From assembly GCF_014656055.1 (NCBI RefSeq), contig NZ_BNBR01000004.1:248001-312000 (forward strand): a DNA stretch of 64,000 nt, written 5' to 3'. This DNA is from Streptomyces griseosporeus. GTDB lineage: Bacteria > Actinomycetota > Actinomycetes > Streptomycetales > Streptomycetaceae. Under the pieces are notes generated by a model, which was not told where the DNA came from, made no database searches, and saw nothing but the letters and a program-made list of their open reading frames with translations. The translations under genes and the position numbers were made by a program. This document shows, in pieces, positions 17,367 to 27,202 of this stretch (position 1 is the first letter of the stretch; each line of letters begins with the position of its first letter).

Positions 17367-18389
17367 ATGCGCCCGAGAACGCTTCTCGCCACCTTCACCG
17401 CCGGCCTCGCGGCGGTCGCCGGCCTGACCGCCGCGGCACCGGCCGGCGCGGCCGGCAGCCACGCCTGTTCGCCGTCCGTCCGTATCGACCGGTTCTCCGA
17501 CGCCCTGGACAAGACCGGCTTCCAGGGCACCTTCGTCGGGAACCTCTCCGCCCTCGCCGTCGACCGGGACGGCTCGCTCGCCGCCGTCTCCGACCGGTCC
17601 TCCCTGTTCCGCCTGGACCGGACGACCCTCGCGCCGACGTCCGTCGTCCCGCTCGCCGACGAGAGCGGTGCCGTGCTCGACTCCGAGGGGCTGGTCGTGG
17701 ACCGGGACGGCACCCGGCTGGTCAGCAGCGAGACGGAACCGTCCGTACGCCGCTACCGGCCCGACGGCCGTCTCCTCGACAGCCTGCCCGTGCCCGGCCC
17801 GCTGCGGGTCGCCCCGGCGGGCCGCGCCCGCGCCAACGGCACCTTCGAGGGGCTGACCCTGCTGCCCGGCGGGCACCGGCTGCTCGCCTCGATGGAGTAC
17901 CCGCTCGCCGGGGACGCCGCGGACCTCGTCCGCTTCCAGACCTGGCAGCGCACCCCCGGCAACCGCTTCCGGCCCGCAGCCCAGTACGCCTACCCCGTCG
18001 ATGCCGGCCTCGGCGTCCCCGAGGTGCAGTCCCTCCCGGACGGCCGGCTCCTGGTGCTGGAGCGCGGCTTCACCGCCGGTGTCGGCAACACGGTCCGGCT
18101 CTACCTGGCCGACCCCCGGCACGCCACCGACACCAGCGGCATCGAGACCCTCACCGGGCAGGACGACGGCGTACGGGTGATCCGCAAGACCCTCCTCGCC
18201 GACCTCGCCGCCTGCCCCTCCCTCGGCGCCACCGCCCGGCAGCCCCAGCCGAACCCGCTCCTCGACAACATCGAGGGGATGGCCGTCACCGGCCGTGCGG
18301 GCGACCGCCTGAACGTGCTGCTGGTCAGTGACGACAATCAGAGCGAGAAGCAGATCACGCGGTTCTACTTCCTGCGCGTCCGCCTCTGA
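17367..18389 (+). CDS. Exported phytase-like (esterase-like) beta-propeller protein
   Basis: 340 residues. The signal peptide (about 1-30, RPRTLLATFTAGLAAVAGLT...AGAA) is followed by SACSPSV-like mature sequence. The body has repeated propeller-blade strands (LSALAVDRDGSLAAVSDRSS, LDSEGLVVDRDGTRLVSSE, FEGLTLLPGGHRLLASMEYP) and ends DNIEGMAVTGRAGD plus LLLVSDDNQ-like calcium-type acidic residues. This is the PF13449 type. The substrate may be a phosphate ester, but this is not proven for the family. The ATG at 17367 was chosen over GTG 17358. It lies 46 bases after the serine hydrolase gene and may share its transcript. Confidence 0.8.
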   Translation: MRPRTLLATFTAGLAAVAGLTAAAPAGAAGSHACSPSVRIDRFSDALDKTGFQGTFVGNLSALAVDRDGSLAAVSDRSSLFRLDRTTLAPTSVVPLADESGAVLDSEGLVVDRDGTRLVSSETEPSVRRYRPDGRLLDSLPVPGPLRVAPAGRARANGTFEGLTLLPGGHRLLASMEYPLAGDAADLVRFQTWQRTPGNRFRPAAQYAYPVDAGLGVPEVQSLPDGRLLVLERGFTAGVGNTVRLYLADPRHATDTSGIETLTGQDDGVRVIRKTLLADLAACPSLGATARQPQPNPLLDNIEGMAVTGRAGDRLNVLLVSDDNQSEKQITRFYFLRVRL

Positions 18390-18478
18390 TCGGACACCCA
18401 CTGTGACGGAGGGATGAAATCCGCTTCCCGCCGCGTTGGTGCCTTCCGGTAGATCAGGTCGAACGGAAGGCACCGACT

Positions 18479-21400
18479 GTGGCAGCGCAACGGGGATGGG
18501 CGCGAAGGCTCGCCGGGTACGCCTGGCGGTACCCGAAGGACGTCGTCCTCGCCCTCGGCTCCTCCCTCGCCGGCATGGCCGTCATGGCCGTCGTCCCGCT
18601 GATCACCAAGGTGATCATCGACGACGTCATCGGCGACCACAGCCGGGGCATGGCCGTCTGGGCCGGCTCCCTGATCGGCGCAGCGCTCCTGGTCTACGTC
18701 TCCACCTACGTCCGCCGCTACTACGGCGGCCGGCTCGCCCTCGACGTCCAGCACGACCTGCGGACGGAGATGTTCGGCACGATCACCCGGCTCGACGGGC
18801 GCCGCCAGGACGAGCTGTCCACCGGACAGGTCGTCGGCCGGGCCACCAGCGACCTCCAGCTGATCCAGGGCCTGCTCTTCATGCTCCCGATGACCATCGG
18901 GAACGTCCTGCTCTTCGTGATCTCCCTGGTGATCATGGCGTGGCTGTCGCTGCCGCTCACCCTCGTCGCCCTCGCCGTCGCCCCCGCCCTGTACCTCATC
19001 GCCCGCCGCTCCCGCTCCCGGCTGCACCCGGCCACCTGGTACGCCCAGGCGCAGGCGGCGGCCGTCGCGGGCGTCGTCGACGGCGCCGTCAGCGGCGTCC
19101 GCGTGGTGAAGGGCTTCGGGCAGGAGGAGCAGGAGACCGGCAAGCTGCGCGAGGTCGGCCGGCGGCTGTTCGCCGGCCGGATGCGGACCATCCGGCTGAA
19201 CAGCCGGTACACCCCCGCCCTCCAGGCCGTCCCCGCGCTCGGCCAGGTCGCCATGCTGGCGCTCGGCGGCTGGCTCGCCGTCGACGGCCACATCACGCTC
19301 GGCACCTTCGTCGCCTTCTCCACCTACCTCGCCCAGCTCGTCGGCCCGGTCCGCATGCTCGCCGTGGTGCTCACCGTCGGCCAGCAGGCCCGCGCCGGCA
19401 CCGAGCGCGTCCTGGAGCTGATCGACACCGAGCCGACCCTCAAGGACGGCGGGAAGGAACTGCCCGCCGACGCGCCCGCGACCGTCGAGTTCGACGACGT
19501 CTCCTTCGGCTACGACGCCGGGCACCCCGTCCTCGACGGGCTGAGCTTCGAGATCCGCCCCGGCGAGACCCTCGCCGTCGTCGGCTCCTCCGGCTCCGGC
19601 AAGTCCACGCTCTCCCTGCTGCTGCCGCGCTTCTACGACGTCACCGGCGGCGCGGTCCTGGTCGGCGGCCACGACGTGCGCGAGCTGACCCTGGACTCGC
19701 TCAGGGCCGCGATCGGCCTGGTCCCCGAGGACTCCTTCCTCTTCTCCGACACCGTCCGCGCCAACATCGCCTACGGCCGCCCCGACGCCACCGACGAGGA
19801 GATCGAGCGCGCCGCCCGCGCCGCCCAGGCCGACGGCTTCATCCGGGAGCTGCCCGACGGCTACGCCACCACGGTCGGCGAGCACGGCCTGACCCTCTCC
19901 GGCGGCCAGCGCCAGCGCATCGCGCTCGCCCGCGCGATCCTCACCGACCCGCGGCTGCTCGTGCTGGACGACGCCACCTCCGCCGTCGACGCCCGCGTCG
20001 AGCACGAGATCCACGAGGCGCTGAAGGAGGTCATGCGGGGCCGCACCACCCTGCTGATCGCCCACCGCCGCTCCACCCTGAACCTCGCCGACCGCATCGC
20101 CGTCCTGGACGCCGGACGCCTCGCCGACGTCGGCACCCACGACGAGCTGCAGGAGCGCTGCGCGCTCTACCGCCGGCTCCTCACCGACCCCGACGAGCTG
20201 GGCGGCGTCTCCCCGGGCCACGCCCGGCCCGCCGCGCCCGAGGAGGACACCTCCGTCCGCGACGAGCTGGACGCCGAGTTCGACGCCGAGCGCGGCATCA
20301 CGCCGAGGCTGTGGGCCGGGGAGCGCGAGCCCCGCGACGCCGCGCTGTCCGGCAGCCCCGCCACGCCCGAGCTGCTCGCCCAGGTCGAGGCGCTGCCCCC
20401 GGCCACCGACACGCCGGACATCGACGAGGCCCGCGCGGTCCGCCCCGAGGACTCCTACGGCCTGAGGCGCCTGCTGCACGGCTTCGGGCTGCCGCTGCTG
20501 GTCAGCCTCGGCCTGGTCGCCGTCGACGCGGGGACGGGCCTGCTGCTGCCGGTGCTGATCCGGCACGGCATCGACGACGGAGTGTCCCGCATGGCGCTGG
20601 GCGCGGTCTGGGCCGCCGCGCTGCTGGCGCTGCTCACCGTGGCCGTGCAGTGGGCGGCGCAGGTCGGCGAGACCCGGATGACCGGCCGTACCGGCGAGCG
20701 GGTGCTGTACGCGCTGCGGCTGAAGATCTTCGCGCAGCTCCAGCGGCTCGGCCTCGACTACTACGAGCGCGAGCTGACCGGCCGGATCATGACGCGGATG
20801 ACCACCGACGTGGACGCCCTGTCGACGTTCCTGCAGACGGGCCTGGTCACCGCGTTCGTCTCCGTCGTCACCTTCTTCGGCATCATGGCCGCCCTGCTGG
20901 TGATCGACCTGCAGCTGGCGCTGGTGGTGTTCGCGACGCTGCCGCCGCTGATCGTCGGCACGTTCTTCTTCCGCCGGGCCAGTGTGAAGGCGTACGAGCT
21001 GGCCCGGGAGCGGGTCTCGGCGGTCAACGCCGACCTCCAGGAGTCCGTCTCCGGGCTGCGCATCGTGCAGGCGTTCCGGCGCGAGAAGGACGGCGGCCGG
21101 CGCTTCGCCGAGCGCAGCGACAGCTACCGCCGGGCGCGCATCCGCGGCCAGTGGCTGATCTCGGTCTACTTCCCGTTCGTGCAGTTCCTGTCCTCCGTCG
21201 CGGCCGCCGCCGTGCTCGTCGTGGGCGCGGGCCGGGTCGACGACGCCACCCTCACGACCGGCGCGCTGGTCGCCTACCTGCTCTACATCGACCTGTTCTT
21301 CGCGCCCGTGCAGCAGCTCTCCCAGGTCTTCGACGGCTACCAGCAGGCCACCGTCTCCCTCGGCCGCATCCAGGAGCTGCTGCGGGAGCCGACGTCGACG

Positions 21401-22198
21401 AGGTCCGCCGACGAACCCCTCGAAGTGCTCTCCCTGCGCGGCGAGATCGCCTTCGAGGACGTCCACTTCGCCTACGGCACGGACGAGGAGGCCCTGACCG
21501 GGATCGACCTGCGCATCCCGGCCGGGCAGACCGTCGCGTTCGTCGGCGAGACCGGCGCGGGCAAGTCGACGCTGGTGAAGCTGGTGGCGCGGTTCTACGA
21601 CCCGACCGGCGGCCGGGTCACGGCCGACGGCACGGACCTGCGCGACCTGGACCTCACCTCGTACCGGCACCGGCTCGGTGTCGTGCCGCAGGAGGCGTAC
21701 CTCTTCCCCGGCACGGTCCGCGACGCCATCGCCTACGGCCGTCCCGACGCCACCGACGCCGAGGTGGAGGCGGCGGCCCGGGCGGTCGGCGCGCACGAGA
21801 TGATCGCCCGGCTGGAGGGCGGCTATCTGCACGAGGTCGCCGAGCGGGGCCGCAACCTGTCCGCCGGGCAACGGCAGTTGATCGCGCTGGCCCGCGCCGA
21901 GCTGGTCGACCCCGACATCCTGCTCCTGGACGAGGCGACGGCCGCGCTGGACCTGGCCACCGAGGCGCAGGTCAACCAGGCCACCGACCGGCTCGCCGGA
22001 CGCCGTACCACCCTGGTCGTCGCGCACCGGCTGACCACCGCGGCCCGCGCCGACCGGGTCGTCGTCATGGACCACGGGAAGGTCGCCGAGGACGGCACGC
22101 ACGACGAACTCCTCGCCCTCGGCGGGCGGTACGCGCGGCTGTGGCGGACGTTCGTCGGCGCGGCCGAGCCGGAGGAGCCGGTGGGCGCCACCCGGTAA
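18479..22198 (+). CDS. Single-chain double ABC exporter (two fused half-transporters)
   Basis: 1239 residues in the order TMD1-NBD1-linker-TMD2-NBD2. NBD1 has Walker A GSSGSGKS (Lys375), signature LSGGQ and Walker B LLVLDD, with Asp498 where the catalytic Glu should be. NBD2 has GETGAGKS (Lys1029), signature LSAGQ and intact LLLDE (Glu1152). One ATP site is therefore degenerate, as in heterodimeric exporters whose halves are normally two genes. A charged linker of about 95 residues (about 575-665) joins the halves. Each TMD should have six helices. The GTG at 18479 has GGAAGG eight bases before it. Likely a multidrug or lipid-type exporter; the cargo is unknown. Confidence 0.9.
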   Translation: MAAQRGWARRLAGYAWRYPKDVVLALGSSLAGMAVMAVVPLITKVIIDDVIGDHSRGMAVWAGSLIGAALLVYVSTYVRRYYGGRLALDVQHDLRTEMFGTITRLDGRRQDELSTGQVVGRATSDLQLIQGLLFMLPMTIGNVLLFVISLVIMAWLSLPLTLVALAVAPALYLIARRSRSRLHPATWYAQAQAAAVAGVVDGAVSGVRVVKGFGQEEQETGKLREVGRRLFAGRMRTIRLNSRYTPALQAVPALGQVAMLALGGWLAVDGHITLGTFVAFSTYLAQLVGPVRMLAVVLTVGQQARAGTERVLELIDTEPTLKDGGKELPADAPATVEFDDVSFGYDAGHPVLDGLSFEIRPGETLAVVGSSGSGKSTLSLLLPRFYDVTGGAVLVGGHDVRELTLDSLRAAIGLVPEDSFLFSDTVRANIAYGRPDATDEEIERAARAAQADGFIRELPDGYATTVGEHGLTLSGGQRQRIALARAILTDPRLLVLDDATSAVDARVEHEIHEALKEVMRGRTTLLIAHRRSTLNLADRIAVLDAGRLADVGTHDELQERCALYRRLLTDPDELGGVSPGHARPAAPEEDTSVRDELDAEFDAERGITPRLWAGEREPRDAALSGSPATPELLAQVEALPPATDTPDIDEARAVRPEDSYGLRRLLHGFGLPLLVSLGLVAVDAGTGLLLPVLIRHGIDDGVSRMALGAVWAAALLALLTVAVQWAAQVGETRMTGRTGERVLYALRLKIFAQLQRLGLDYYERELTGRIMTRMTTDVDALSTFLQTGLVTAFVSVVTFFGIMAALLVIDLQLALVVFATLPPLIVGTFFFRRASVKAYELARERVSAVNADLQESVSGLRIVQAFRREKDGGRRFAERSDSYRRARIRGQWLISVYFPFVQFLSSVAAAAVLVVGAGRVDDATLTTGALVAYLLYIDLFFAPVQQLSQVFDGYQQATVSLGRIQELLREPTSTRSADEPLEVLSLRGEIAFEDVHFAYGTDEEALTGIDLRIPAGQTVAFVGETGAGKSTLVKLVARFYDPTGGRVTADGTDLRDLDLTSYRHRLGVVPQEAYLFPGTVRDAIAYGRPDATDAEVEAAARAVGAHEMIARLEGGYLHEVAERGRNLSAGQRQLIALARAELVDPDILLLDEATAALDLATEAQVNQATDRLAGRRTTLVVAHRLTTAARADRVVVMDHGKVAEDGTHDELLALGGRYARLWRTFVGAAEPEEPVGATR

Positions 22199-22309
22199 GA
22201 GCCCCGGAGCAGCGCGTTCCGCTGACGGTCGTGCAACCGTCCGACACATGTTCCGCGTCCGTACACCCGTACGCTCGTACGGAGATGGCAGCGACGGGGA
22301 GGGACCTGA

Positions 22310-22699
22310 GTGGACAGGGGTGCGATACGTCGGTGGCTGGCGCTCGGCACGGCCACACTCACCGCGTCGGGACTGCTCGCCCTCGCGGCCCCCGGCGCCC
22401 AGGCCGCCGCGCCCACCAGATGCCAGGGCCGCGAGGTGAAGACGCTGGCCTTCTCCACCGGCGTCACCCACGTCTACCGGCAGAACGGCTACGTCTGCGC
22501 CCTCACCGTCACCAGGCGGCCCGGCGTGGCCGTCACGATGTCGGTGAGCGTGCAGGCCCGCGGCGGCCGGCCCGTCGTCGACAAGGGCCGCTACAGGTAC
22601 CAGGCCGGACCGATCACCGTGCACGCCGGGCACCGCTGCGTGAAGGTGACCGGCGCGGTCGGCAACGGCTCGGTGCGCACCGGCTGGATCCTGTGCTGA
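22310..22699 (+). CDS. Small secreted protein of unknown function
   Basis: 129 residues. The signal peptide covers about residues 1-33 (RRWLALGTATLTASGLLALA, then AQAAAPT). The mature part is about 95 residues, basic, beta-rich and has four cysteines (CQGREVK, YVCALTV, HRCVKVTG and a C-terminal cysteine), suggesting two disulfides. GGGAGGG lies before the GTG at 22310. Similar small cysteine proteins are common in Streptomyces, but no function was recognised. It stands alone between the ABC exporter and the S37 peptidase. Confidence 0.65.
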   Translation: MDRGAIRRWLALGTATLTASGLLALAAPGAQAAAPTRCQGREVKTLAFSTGVTHVYRQNGYVCALTVTRRPGVAVTMSVSVQARGGRPVVDKGRYRYQAGPITVHAGHRCVKVTGAVGNGSVRTGWILC

Positions 22700-22822
22700 C
22701 CGGCTGAAACGCCGTGCTCCGACCGAGGGTTGTCCCGCGTTTCACCGACCACCCCTGGTGCGACGGGAGTTGCTCCGATAGCTTCCGGCGCACATCTGTC
22801 TCACAGGGGAGGGTGCACGCGC

Positions 22823-24247
22823 ATGCGCAAGGCGCTCAGATGGCTGCTGGCGCTCACGGTGCTCATAGGCACGCTGAGCACGGCGGGGGCGGCCACCGCC
22901 GCCGAGCCGGACGCCACAGCCGGCAGCACGGACATCAAGGACCAGCTGCTGTCCATACCGGGGATGAGCCTCATCCAGGAGAAGCCGTACCCCGGTTACC
23001 GTTACTTCGTCCTCAACTACACCCAGCCCGTCGACCACCGGAACCCGGCGGCGGGCACCTTCCAGCAGCGGATCACCGTGCTGCACAAGGACGTCAGCCG
23101 CCCGACCGTGTTCTACACCAGCGGCTACAACGTCTCCACCAACCCGTCCCGGCGCGAGCCCACCCAGATCGTGGACGGCAACCAGGTCTCCCTGGAGTAC
23201 CGCTTCTTCACCCCGTCCCGTCCCGCCCCGGCCGACTGGTCCAAGCTGGACATCTGGCAGGCGGCGAGCGACCAGCACCGCGTCTTCACCGCCCTGAAGA
23301 CGGTCTACACCAAGAACTGGCTGGCCACGGGCGGCTCCAAGGGCGGCATGACCGCCACCTACTACGAGCGGTTCTACCCGCGCGACATGGACGGCGTCGT
23401 CGCCTACGTCGCCCCCAACGACGTGGTGAACCAGGAGGACTCGGCCTACGACCGCTTCTTCGCCACCGTCGGCACCAAGGAGTGCCGCGACCGGCTGAAC
23501 GCCGTGCAGCGCGAGGCGCTGGTGCGCCGCGAGCCGCTGGAGAAGAAGTACGCGGCCTACGCCGCCGACAACGGCTACACCTTCGGCACCATCGGCTCCC
23601 TGGACCGGGCCTACGAGGCCGTCGTCCTGGACTACGTGTGGGGCTTCTGGCAGTACAGCCTGCTCTCCGACTGCGACACCATCCCGGCGAACGCGGCCAC
23701 GGCGAGCGACGACGAGATCTGGAACTCCGTCGACGAGATCTCCGGCTTCTCCGCCTACACCGACCAGGGCCTGGAGACGTACACGCCGTACTACTACCAG
23801 GCGGGCACCCAGCTGGGCGCGCCCACCATCCACTTCCCGCACATCGAGAAGCAGTACATCCGCTACGGCTACCAGCCGCCGCGCAACTTCGTGCCCCGGG
23901 ACATCTCCATGAAGTTCCAGCCGTGGGCGATGCGCGACGTCGACACCTGGGTCCGGCACAACGCCCGCCACATGCTGTTCGTGTACGGGCAGAACGACCC
24001 GTGGGGCGCCGAGCGGTTCCGCGTCGACAAAGGCGCCAAGGACTCCTACGTCTTCACCGCGCCCGGCCTGAACCACGGCGCCAACGTCGCCGGCCTGGTC
24101 CCCGACCAGAAGGCGCTTGCCACCGCCCGCATCCTGGAGTGGGCCGGCCTGCCCGCGGCGACGACCGCACAGGCGAAGCCGCTGGCGAAGTTCGACGCGA
24201 AGCTGGACGTCCGCGACACCGAGCGCGAGCCGGCACTGCGGCCGTAG
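22823..24247 (+). CDS. Secreted tripeptidyl aminopeptidase-type serine peptidase (family S37)
   Basis: 474 residues. The signal peptide (1-30, RKALRWLLALTVLIGTLSTA) is followed by a mature enzyme with an alpha/beta-hydrolase core. The nucleophile elbow ATGGSKGGMTAT places Ser172. FVLNYTQPVDHRNPAAGTFQQ near the start and LFVYGQNDPWGAERF then GLNHGANV (probable Asp and His) near the end are the family blocks seen in Streptomyces prolyl tri/tetrapeptidyl aminopeptidases. Its job would be to trim peptides released by extracellular proteases. GGGGAGGG precedes the ATG at 22823. It converges with the lipoprotein gene, only two bases apart. Confidence 0.85.
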   Translation: MRKALRWLLALTVLIGTLSTAGAATAAEPDATAGSTDIKDQLLSIPGMSLIQEKPYPGYRYFVLNYTQPVDHRNPAAGTFQQRITVLHKDVSRPTVFYTSGYNVSTNPSRREPTQIVDGNQVSLEYRFFTPSRPAPADWSKLDIWQAASDQHRVFTALKTVYTKNWLATGGSKGGMTATYYERFYPRDMDGVVAYVAPNDVVNQEDSAYDRFFATVGTKECRDRLNAVQREALVRREPLEKKYAAYAADNGYTFGTIGSLDRAYEAVVLDYVWGFWQYSLLSDCDTIPANAATASDDEIWNSVDEISGFSAYTDQGLETYTPYYYQAGTQLGAPTIHFPHIEKQYIRYGYQPPRNFVPRDISMKFQPWAMRDVDTWVRHNARHMLFVYGQNDPWGAERFRVDKGAKDSYVFTAPGLNHGANVAGLVPDQKALATARILEWAGLPAATTAQAKPLAKFDAKLDVRDTEREPALRP

Positions 24248-24249
24248 TC

Positions 24250-24870
24250 TCACATCCGGTCGGCGCACCCCACGGGCCTCGCGCCGCCCAGTTGCACGTA
24301 CAGGGCCGTGGACGCCGGGCACTTCGCCCGCGTGTCCACGGCCCGCACCACTTTGAACTGCGGTTTCCGCTTCCCCGAGCCGTCGCAGGCGGTCTCCCGG
24401 ACCTGCCCGCCGCCCGTGCCGTAGACGCAGTCGCCGACGATCGTGCGCGGGCCGCCCCCGCCGCCGGGATCGCCCGGGTGGGGCGCCTGGAGGTTGCGCA
24501 TACAGGCGTAGCCGCGCGGGATGCGGCCGTCGCCGTCCTCGTCGAAGGACACGTCCTGGGCGCTGATGTGCAGCACGAAGTCGGTGGTCGCCGGGCACGG
24601 CGGGCCGCCGGCCGCGGCACCGTCGTACCGGGCCACGACCCGCGCCGCCGCCCGCTCGCCCCCGCAGGGCACCTCGGTGAAGCTCGTCGTGCCGAAGGAG
24701 CTGCACTCGCCGACGCCGAGGAACCGCGCCCCCACGCCGGTCGGCCGGGCGGCCGCCGCGCCCACGGGCGTGCCGGAGGGACCGGAACCGCCGCCGCCGG
24801 ACGAGCAGCCGGCCGCCAGCAGCCCGGCGACCAGGACACCCACCACCCCCGCGGACCCTCGCTCGCGCAT
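24250..24870 (-). CDS. Lipoprotein with two four-cysteine repeats
   Basis: 206 residues. The lipobox LLAAGC (Cys near residue 20) is followed by a Gly/Ser linker. Two repeats follow: one starting VGECSSF with VPCGGERAAARVVARYDG, PPCPAT and GYACM, and one starting VGDCVYGTG with ETACDGS, FKVVRAVDTRAKCPAS and VGCADR. The second repeat closely resembles the ectodomain repeats of the caspase-kinase at 13639 (GDCVYGP, SC, FTVKARLTGTSDTARC). Both belong to a cysteine-repeat type common in actinobacterial LppU-like lipoproteins. The ATG at 24870 sits six bases after a G-run. Role unknown; possibly surface binding. Confidence 0.7.
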   Translation of the reverse strand: MRERGSAGVVGVLVAGLLAAGCSSGGGGSGPSGTPVGAAAARPTGVGARFLGVGECSSFGTTSFTEVPCGGERAAARVVARYDGAAAGGPPCPATTDFVLHISAQDVSFDEDGDGRIPRGYACMRNLQAPHPGDPGGGGGPRTIVGDCVYGTGGGQVRETACDGSGKRKPQFKVVRAVDTRAKCPASTALYVQLGGARPVGCADRM

Positions 24871-24983
24871 CGCCATCCCCCCTGATCCCCGCGTCCAGCG
24901 TGACTCCCGGTCAAGGGGCACGCCAGAAGCAGGGGGCGGTTTGGGCCGGTTTGGGGGTGGTGTGCCGGGCGGGGGACGTAGCG

Positions 24984-26816
24984 CTAGTACGACAGGCCGT
25001 ACCCGATCGGGTACAGCACCTGCGTCGGGTCGTCCGCCCGCTGCACCGGCACCGGCAGCCGGCCGCCCGGGTTCACGCGTCCGGCGACGACCCGGGCGGC
25101 GGCCCGCAGCTCGACGTCCGTCCACGAGTACGCCGCCAGGTACGCGGGGACGCCGGGCAGCTGGGCCACGTCGTACGGGTTGCGCACGGCCACCGCGACG
25201 ACCGGCTTCCCGACGGCCAGCAGGCGCTGGACCAGCGTCTTCTGGCTGCTGGTCGCCGACACGTTGTACGTGGCCACCACCACCGCGTCCGCGTCGGCCG
25301 CCGCCGCGACCGCCCGGGCGATCGTGGCCTGCGAGGGGGCCGTGCCGGTGGACAGCGCGGTCGCCGTGAAGCCCAGCTCGGTCAGCGCGCCGGCGAGGAC
25401 GCCGGTGGGCGGCCCGGTGGTGCCCGACGGGGACGCCGGGTCGGCACCGACGACGAGGATCCTCCGGTGCTCCTCGGGCGCCAGCGGCAGCAGCGACCCC
25501 TCGTTGACCAGCAGCGTCGTCGTCCGCTCGGCGATGGCGTCGGCGTCGGCCAGGTGCCGGGCGGTACCCACCGTGCGCTCGACCCCGGCCTGCGTGACGT
25601 ACGGCTGCTCGAACAGCCCCAGCTTCGCCTTCAGCCGCAGCACGCGGAGAACCGATTCGTCGAGCCGCTCCTCCGTCAGCTCCCCGGTGTGTACGGCGTC
25701 CAGCACGGCGTGCCACGCCACGTCCAGGTCCGGCGGGTTGAGCAGCTGGTCGACGCCGGCCTTCAGGGCGAGCACCGGCACCCGGTCGTCGCCGTACTTG
25801 GTGCGCACGCCCTCCATGCCGAGCGAGTCGGTGACCACGACCCCGTCGTAGCCCAGCTCCCCGCGCAGGATCCCGGTGAGGATGGGCCGCGACAGCGTGG
25901 CCGGGTCGCCGGAGTCGTCGAGGGCCGGGAACTGGATGTGCGCGGTCATGATCGAGTCGATGCCGGCGGCGATCGCCGCGCGGAACGGCACCGCGTCCAG
26001 CGCCTCCCACTGCTCGCGGGTGTGCGTGATGACCGGGAAGCCGTAGTGGCTGTCGACGGCGGTGTCGCCGTGGCCCGGGAAGTGCTTGGCGGTCGCCGCG
26101 ACCCGGCTGCCCTGGTACCCCTTCACCTCCGCCGCGACCAGCCCGGCCACCGCCCGCGGGTCCGCGCCGAAGGACCGTACGCCGATGACCGGGTTGGCCG
26201 GGTTGACGTTCACGTCGGCGACGGGGGAGTAGTCCTGCCGGATGCCCATCGCCCGCAGCTCGGCGCCGGAGATCCGGCCGAGGGCGCGCGCGTCGGTGCG
26301 GGAGCCGCCCGCGCCCATCGCCATCGCGCCGGGGAACAGGGTCGCGGGCTTGCCGACGCGGCAGACGATGCCGTGCTCCTGGTCGGTGGAGATCAGCACC
26401 GGCAGGCCCCGCGGCAGGCCGAGGGACGCCTTCTGGATGCCGTTGGACAGGTCGGCGATCTGGTGCGGGTCACGCGTGTTGTGTGCCCACGCGAAGTAGA
26501 TGACGCCGCCCACCCGGTACTTCTCGACCAGCTCGGCGGCCGTGCGGACGCCGATCTCCTTGAGGTTGGCGTCGATGTCGGCCTGGTCGGGGGCGGTGGC
26601 CGAGTGGCCGTACACCCGCATCACGAAGAGCTGCCCGACCTTCTCCTCCAGCGTCATGCGGGAGACGAGCGCGCGCAGCCGGTGCTCGTCCAGGCCGGCC
26701 GCCTGCGCGGTGCCGCCGACCGCCAGGGCCGCCGTGATGCCCGCCGTCGCCGCGAGGACGCTGCGTCTGGAGGGAGTTGCGGTGTTTCCCGTACGTCCCG
26801 TGCTGTCGTCGTGCAC
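24984..26816 (-). CDS. Exported glycoside hydrolase family 3 (beta-N-acetylhexosaminidase-like)
   Basis: 610 residues. The N-terminus carries a twin-arginine signal (SRRSVLAATAGITAALAVGG), so it should be exported folded by Tat. The catalytic domain has the NagZ-type KHFPGHGDT loop and the nucleophile aspartate in VVTDSLGM; the C-terminal alpha/beta domain ends PIGYGLSY. Expected action is removal of terminal beta-linked sugars, most likely N-acetylglucosamine from chitin or cell-wall fragments, though glucosidase activity cannot be excluded. The GTG at 26816 has AAGGAG five bases before it. An imperfect inverted repeat 35-76 bases upstream may bind a regulator. Confidence 0.85.
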   Translation of the reverse strand: MHDDSTGRTGNTATPSRRSVLAATAGITAALAVGGTAQAAGLDEHRLRALVSRMTLEEKVGQLFVMRVYGHSATAPDQADIDANLKEIGVRTAAELVEKYRVGGVIYFAWAHNTRDPHQIADLSNGIQKASLGLPRGLPVLISTDQEHGIVCRVGKPATLFPGAMAMGAGGSRTDARALGRISGAELRAMGIRQDYSPVADVNVNPANPVIGVRSFGADPRAVAGLVAAEVKGYQGSRVAATAKHFPGHGDTAVDSHYGFPVITHTREQWEALDAVPFRAAIAAGIDSIMTAHIQFPALDDSGDPATLSRPILTGILRGELGYDGVVVTDSLGMEGVRTKYGDDRVPVLALKAGVDQLLNPPDLDVAWHAVLDAVHTGELTEERLDESVLRVLRLKAKLGLFEQPYVTQAGVERTVGTARHLADADAIAERTTTLLVNEGSLLPLAPEEHRRILVVGADPASPSGTTGPPTGVLAGALTELGFTATALSTGTAPSQATIARAVAAAADADAVVVATYNVSATSSQKTLVQRLLAVGKPVVAVAVRNPYDVAQLPGVPAYLAAYSWTDVELRAAARVVAGRVNPGGRLPVPVQRADDPTQVLYPIGYGLSY

Positions 26817-26850
26817 GTGCGCTCCTTCCGGGGAGGATCCGCGCTGAATG

Positions 26851-26892
26851 AAGGAAACTTCCAAGGGGTCACCAATATCCGGGAAGTTTCTT
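26851..26892. promoter_or_regulatory. Inverted repeat upstream of the GH3 gene
   Basis: AAGGAAACTTCC (26851-26862) and GGAAGTTTCTT (26882-26892) are inverse copies with one mismatch in eleven. They resemble GAAAnTTTC-type LacI-family sugar operators. The remaining bases up to 27202 hold only GC-rich sequence and no gene. Confidence 0.35.
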
Positions 26893-27202
26893 CCGGTCAA
26901 GGGACCGCACACGAACCCGCCCACGCCGGAAGGGACCTGAGGGGCCGCCATCGGCGCTGTTGGGAGGGGGGCGCGCCGACGGCGGCGGGCCGCCGGCCGC
27001 GGTACGGCGGAGAGGGTGGGTCAGCGTTCGCAGCCAGCAGCGAGGCCGACACCGGACCGCGGTGACTCTCCGGCAGCTCGGCGATGGGACGGACGGGGGC
27101 GGCCGCGGGTTCCCTGCGGGCCGCGGATTCCGGGAAGTCGGGAGGGGCGGGGCAGGTGGGGATGCCGGGACCCGCGGGGGCAGCGGGCACCGCGATGCCG
27201 CG

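Noticed and set aside
18365-22633. A 1422-residue open frame on the reverse strand opposite the ABC exporter
   Set aside because: It is a low-complexity Gly/Asp/Val-rich shadow caused by high GC; the + strand holds clear ABC motifs.
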